From Methyloligella sp. (GTDB lineage Bacteria; Pseudomonadota; Alphaproteobacteria; Rhizobiales; JALUTE01), in contig JALUTE010000100.1 of assembly GCA_027058255.1 (NCBI GenBank), positions 1-16,345 of the forward strand: DNA of 16,345 bases, in the 5' to 3' direction. Position 1 is the stretch's first letter; every line of letters starts with the position of its first letter. The notes below the pieces were generated by a model. It did not search any database. It was given only the letters and a program-made list of their open reading frames with translations, and was not told where the DNA came from. The translations under genes were made by a program, and so were the position numbers. This document shows positions 14,275 to 16,345 of the stretch, piece after piece.

Positions 14275-14772
14275 ATGAGCCGAAACGCAGGCAGCGGCCA
14301 GTCTCGCGATCGCCGGCGCCGCCGGGCCATGGCGCGCTTCGGCCTGGTTTCGGTGCTGGTCCTCTCGGCTCTGGCAGCGGGCTGCAGCTCGATCGGCACA
14401 CAGGAGGCAACCCACGGGCATCTCTTCACGCCCGAGCAGCTTCAGCAGGTGCGGCCCGGCATGTCCAAGGAGCAGGTCAAGCTGGCCCTCGGGACGCCGA
14501 CCACGGTGACGACGGTCGGCAATGACGCCTTCTACTATATCTCGAACAAGACCAAGGCCGGGCCGTTCCTCGGCACGCGGGAGGTGGACCGGCGCGTGGT
14601 CGCGGTCTATTTCGATCAGTATGGCTCGGTGCAGCGGGTCGCCAATTACGGCCTCAAGGACGGCAAGATCTTCGACTTCATCAGCCGCGAGACGCCCTCC
14701 TACGGCAAGGACCAGTCGATCATCAAGCAGCTTTTCCGCAATCTCGGCCGCGGCATCGTCTATGGCGGCTGA
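14275..14772 (+). CDS. bamE: Outer membrane protein assembly factor BamE (lipoprotein)
   Basis: 165 residues. A basic N-region (RDRRRRR), a hydrophobic stretch at about 22-35 and a lipobox LAAGC with C37 mark a lipoprotein signal, so the mature protein should be lipid-anchored at the periplasmic side of the outer membrane. Residues about 48-130 match the BamE/SmpA domain: LFTPEQLQQVRPGMSKEQVK, LGTPTTVTTVGNDAFYYISN, and VYFDQYGSVQRVANYGLKDG. BamE stabilises the BAM complex that inserts beta-barrel proteins. The C-terminal extension (RETPSYGKDQSIIKQLFRNL) is usual in alphaproteobacteria. The ATG at 14275 follows GGGGAG, and the upstream frame extension lacks family likeness. Confidence 0.95.
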   Translation: MSRNAGSGQSRDRRRRRAMARFGLVSVLVLSALAAGCSSIGTQEATHGHLFTPEQLQQVRPGMSKEQVKLALGTPTTVTTVGNDAFYYISNKTKAGPFLGTREVDRRVVAVYFDQYGSVQRVANYGLKDGKIFDFISRETPSYGKDQSIIKQLFRNLGRGIVYGG

Positions 14773-14811
14773 GCGGCGCGCCGCCAATTGGCCATGGGAG
14801 GTGCCCTGCTT

Positions 14812-14846
14812 CCCGAGCTCTCCCGTTCAACATGTGAGGGCTCGGG
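14812..14846. terminator. Hairpin between convergent bamE and DUF1489 genes
   Basis: CCCGAGCTCTC (14812-14822) pairs with GAGGGCTCGGG (14836-14846) over 11 positions (one G-U on the plus strand), with a 13-base loop. It sits in the 78-base gap between two convergent stops, so it is well placed as a bidirectional terminator, though no T tract follows on either strand. Confidence 0.45.
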
Positions 14847-14850
14847 CCTG

Positions 14851-15291
14851 TCAGAGCAGGGCGAGCTCGATGAGGGCGGCGCGCATGGCAGGCGAGAGGG
14901 CCGCGCCCGACGCGGCCTCGGCGGGCGCGAGATCGGGGGGTGCGTCGCTCACCTCCAGATAGCGCCAGCCCTGGAACGGACGGCGCGGCTGCGGACGCAC
15001 CGGGACGAGGAGGGGATCGAGCACCAGCGCACAGCGGCTCGTCCCGTCGGGCTCGGCGATCTCGCGGATGTCGGCAAGGCGCTGGCGCACGAGAATGGCG
15101 CCCCGGATCACCCAGTAGAGCGATCCCCCTTCGAGGAGCGCCTGGCGCCGGCGCGGCATGTGCCGCGTGCGGTGCTCGAGCACAGCCGGCTCGCCCGCAG
15201 CCTCCAGCGCCTCGAGTCGCGCCTGCTGGCGCGCGCCGAGATGGTCCGGGCTCTCGATGCCGACGGCGAGCTTGACGAGATGCACGGTCAT
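14851..15291 (-). CDS. DUF1489 family protein
   Basis: 146 residues, usual family length. Recognised from conserved blocks MTVHLVKLAVGIES (1-14), LLEGGSLYWVIRGAILVRQR (53-72), RCALVLDPLLVPVRPQPRRP (85-104), PFQGWRYLE and DAPPDL. DUF1489 is widespread in alphaproteobacteria and has no established function that I know of. No signal peptide or membrane helix; probably cytosolic. Its ATG at 15291 overlaps the stop of the upstream biotin-carboxylase subunit as ATGA, which implies co-translation with an acyl-CoA carboxylase gene and is the only functional hint available. Confidence 0.92.
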   Translation of the reverse strand: MTVHLVKLAVGIESPDHLGARQQARLEALEAAGEPAVLEHRTRHMPRRRQALLEGGSLYWVIRGAILVRQRLADIREIAEPDGTSRCALVLDPLLVPVRPQPRRPFQGWRYLEVSDAPPDLAPAEAASGAALSPAMRAALIELALL

Positions 15292-16345
15292 GACGGCGCA
15301 CCCTCTCCAGCCGGAGCATCGGCCCTGGTGTTGCCCTCGGCATGGCCGCCCTCGCCATCACCGCCCCTGGCATCGCCGTCCTCGCCGATGCGAATCAGGA
15401 GCTGACCATCCGCGACCTGGGCGCCCACCTCCACATGAACGCGGTCGACGACGCCATCATGGGGCGCATGGAGAACATGCTCCATCTTCATGGCCTCGAT
15501 GGTCAGGAGCGGCGCGCCGCGAGCGACGCGATCGCCAGGGACCACGTGCAACTCGGCGACACGGCCGGCGAGGGGGGCGTGCAGCATTCCCTCGTTCGGT
15601 CCGTCGCCCTGCGGGGCCTCGCCCGCATGGTCGGGCCAGCGGATCTCCGTCTGTCTCGGCCCGTCGAGAACCAGGGTCGCATTGTCGAGATGCAAAATGG
15701 CCGCGCCGGAGAGGGGCTCCGCCTCGACGAAGGTGCCGCTTTCGCCGTCGCGCAGCGCCACGGTCAGCCCGCCGTCCCGCCAGCTCAGCGCCACGGTCTT
15801 CTCCTTCCCGTCGACGCGAACGGGTAGGCTGAGCACACGCGGCGGGCCGAGCTGAAAGCCGTCGCTGGCGCTCCAGGGGGAATGAGTCTCGTTGGAAAAG
15901 CCGGCACGGCGCCGCTCGATCTCGCGTCGGATATGACCGAGGTGCGCCTTGACGCCGGTGGCGACGGCCCGGGGATCGAGGGTCGGTCCTGCAAGGGCCT
16001 TGCGCTTGCGCTCGATGAGCTCGGTATCGAGCGTGCCCCTGGCAACGTCCTCGTCCTGGAGAAGGGCGTGCAGGAAGGCGAGATTGGTCTTCGGCCCGGC
16101 CACGAGGGCGCGCTCGAGGGCGGCAATGAGGCGCCGTCGCGCGCTCTGCCGGCTTGGCCCGAAGGCGATGAGCTTGGCGAGCATGGGGTCGTAATGGCTC
16201 GTGATCACGTCGCCCTCGCGCACGCCGGTCTCCACCCGCACGCCCTCGCCGCCGGGCAGGGAGAAGGCATGCAGCCGGCCCGTCGAGGGGCGGAAGTCGT
16301 GGACGGGATCCTCGGCATAGAGGCGCGCCTCGCTGGCATGGCCGT
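15288..16345 (-). CDS. Biotin-dependent acyl-CoA carboxylase alpha subunit, C-terminal part (runs off right edge)
   Basis: About 351 residues of the C-terminal half are in the window. At the edge the reading gives GHASEARLYAEDPVHDFRPS, then STGRLHAFSLPGG and SHYDPMLAKLIAFG, the C-terminal part of a biotin carboxylase domain. A linker/BT region follows, and the last about 80 residues are a biotinyl (BCCP) domain with EAMKMEHVL, the biotinylated Lys being encoded at 15488-15486. The tail after the domain is Gly/Asp-rich. This layout is that of the alpha subunit of 3-methylcrotonyl-, propionyl-, or related acyl-CoA carboxylases; the edge motifs look most like methylcrotonyl-CoA carboxylase (leucine breakdown), but substrate is set mainly by the beta subunit, not in the window. 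The DUF1489 gene follows with a 4-base overlap. Confidence 0.93.
   Translation of the reverse strand, partial: GHASEARLYAEDPVHDFRPSTGRLHAFSLPGGEGVRVETGVREGDVITSHYDPMLAKLIAFGPSRQSARRRLIAALERALVAGPKTNLAFLHALLQDEDVARGTLDTELIERKRKALAGPTLDPRAVATGVKAHLGHIRREIERRRAGFSNETHSPWSASDGFQLGPPRVLSLPVRVDGKEKTVALSWRDGGLTVALRDGESGTFVEAEPLSGAAILHLDNATLVLDGPRQTEIRWPDHAGEAPQGDGPNEGMLHAPLAGRVAELHVVPGDRVARGAPLLTIEAMKMEHVLHAPHDGVVDRVHVEVGAQVADGQLLIRIGEDGDARGGDGEGGHAEGNTRADAPAGEGAPS

Noticed and set aside
1..16345. CRISPR array, insertion sequence or prophage segment
   Set aside because: No regularly spaced repeats with spacers, no transposase or phage motifs, and no long terminal inverted repeats were found by eye.

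Overview
The window is high-GC and densely packed. It looks like an alphaproteobacterial chromosome, most likely in or near the Hyphomicrobiales/Rhizobiales; I cannot name the genus from sequence alone. The evidence is the PetP/PetR-type MarR plus OmpR pair, the ubiquinol-cytochrome c chaperone and DUF177 (YceD) gene pair, plsX-fabH-ihfA in that order, the alphaproteobacterial BamE form, and DUF1489 beside an acyl-CoA carboxylase subunit. No insertion sequence, integrase, CRISPR array or phage gene was seen.

Layout. Positions 1-1978 (minus strand) hold a three-gene signalling operon: MarR regulator, OmpR-type response regulator, and the N-terminus of a membrane histidine kinase that runs off the left edge. 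It is divergent from a branched-chain amino acid aminotransferase (2139-3029), and the shared promoter region carries a perfect 7+7 inverted repeat. Positions 3066-3770 (minus) hold an MNT/HEPN toxin-antitoxin-like pair in which the HEPN gene is frameshifted. Positions 4144-8868 (plus) hold the most unusual block: a pyrophosphate-type 6-phosphofructokinase, a class II fructose-bisphosphate-type aldolase fused to a C-terminal Dabb domain, and a 647-residue DUF4914-like protein with a PEPCK-like P-loop. Convergent to it is a NarL/FixJ-type regulator whose receiver lacks the phospho-acceptor aspartate (8906-9544). Next are tRNA-Pro(GGG), a short unexplained direct repeat, and ihfA.

The run fabH, plsX, DUF177 and bc1 chaperone (10584-14084, minus) is an envelope/lipid housekeeping cluster, divergent from bamE (14275-14772). 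The right edge (14851-16345, minus) holds DUF1489 and the C-terminal part of a biotin-dependent acyl-CoA carboxylase subunit.

How the genes fit together. The PFK and aldolase catalyse consecutive steps (fructose 6-phosphate to fructose 1,6-bisphosphate to triose phosphates). With the PEPCK-like P-loop protein they could form a pyrophosphate-linked sugar-phosphate module; this is inference and is the best candidate here for an undescribed system. PlsX and FabH share the acyl-ACP pool at the start of fatty acid and phospholipid synthesis. Cytochrome bc1-related functions appear twice: the PetPR-like regulators at the left and the bc1 chaperone at the right. Three gene pairs are joined by 4-base ATGA stop/start overlaps, suggesting translational coupling.
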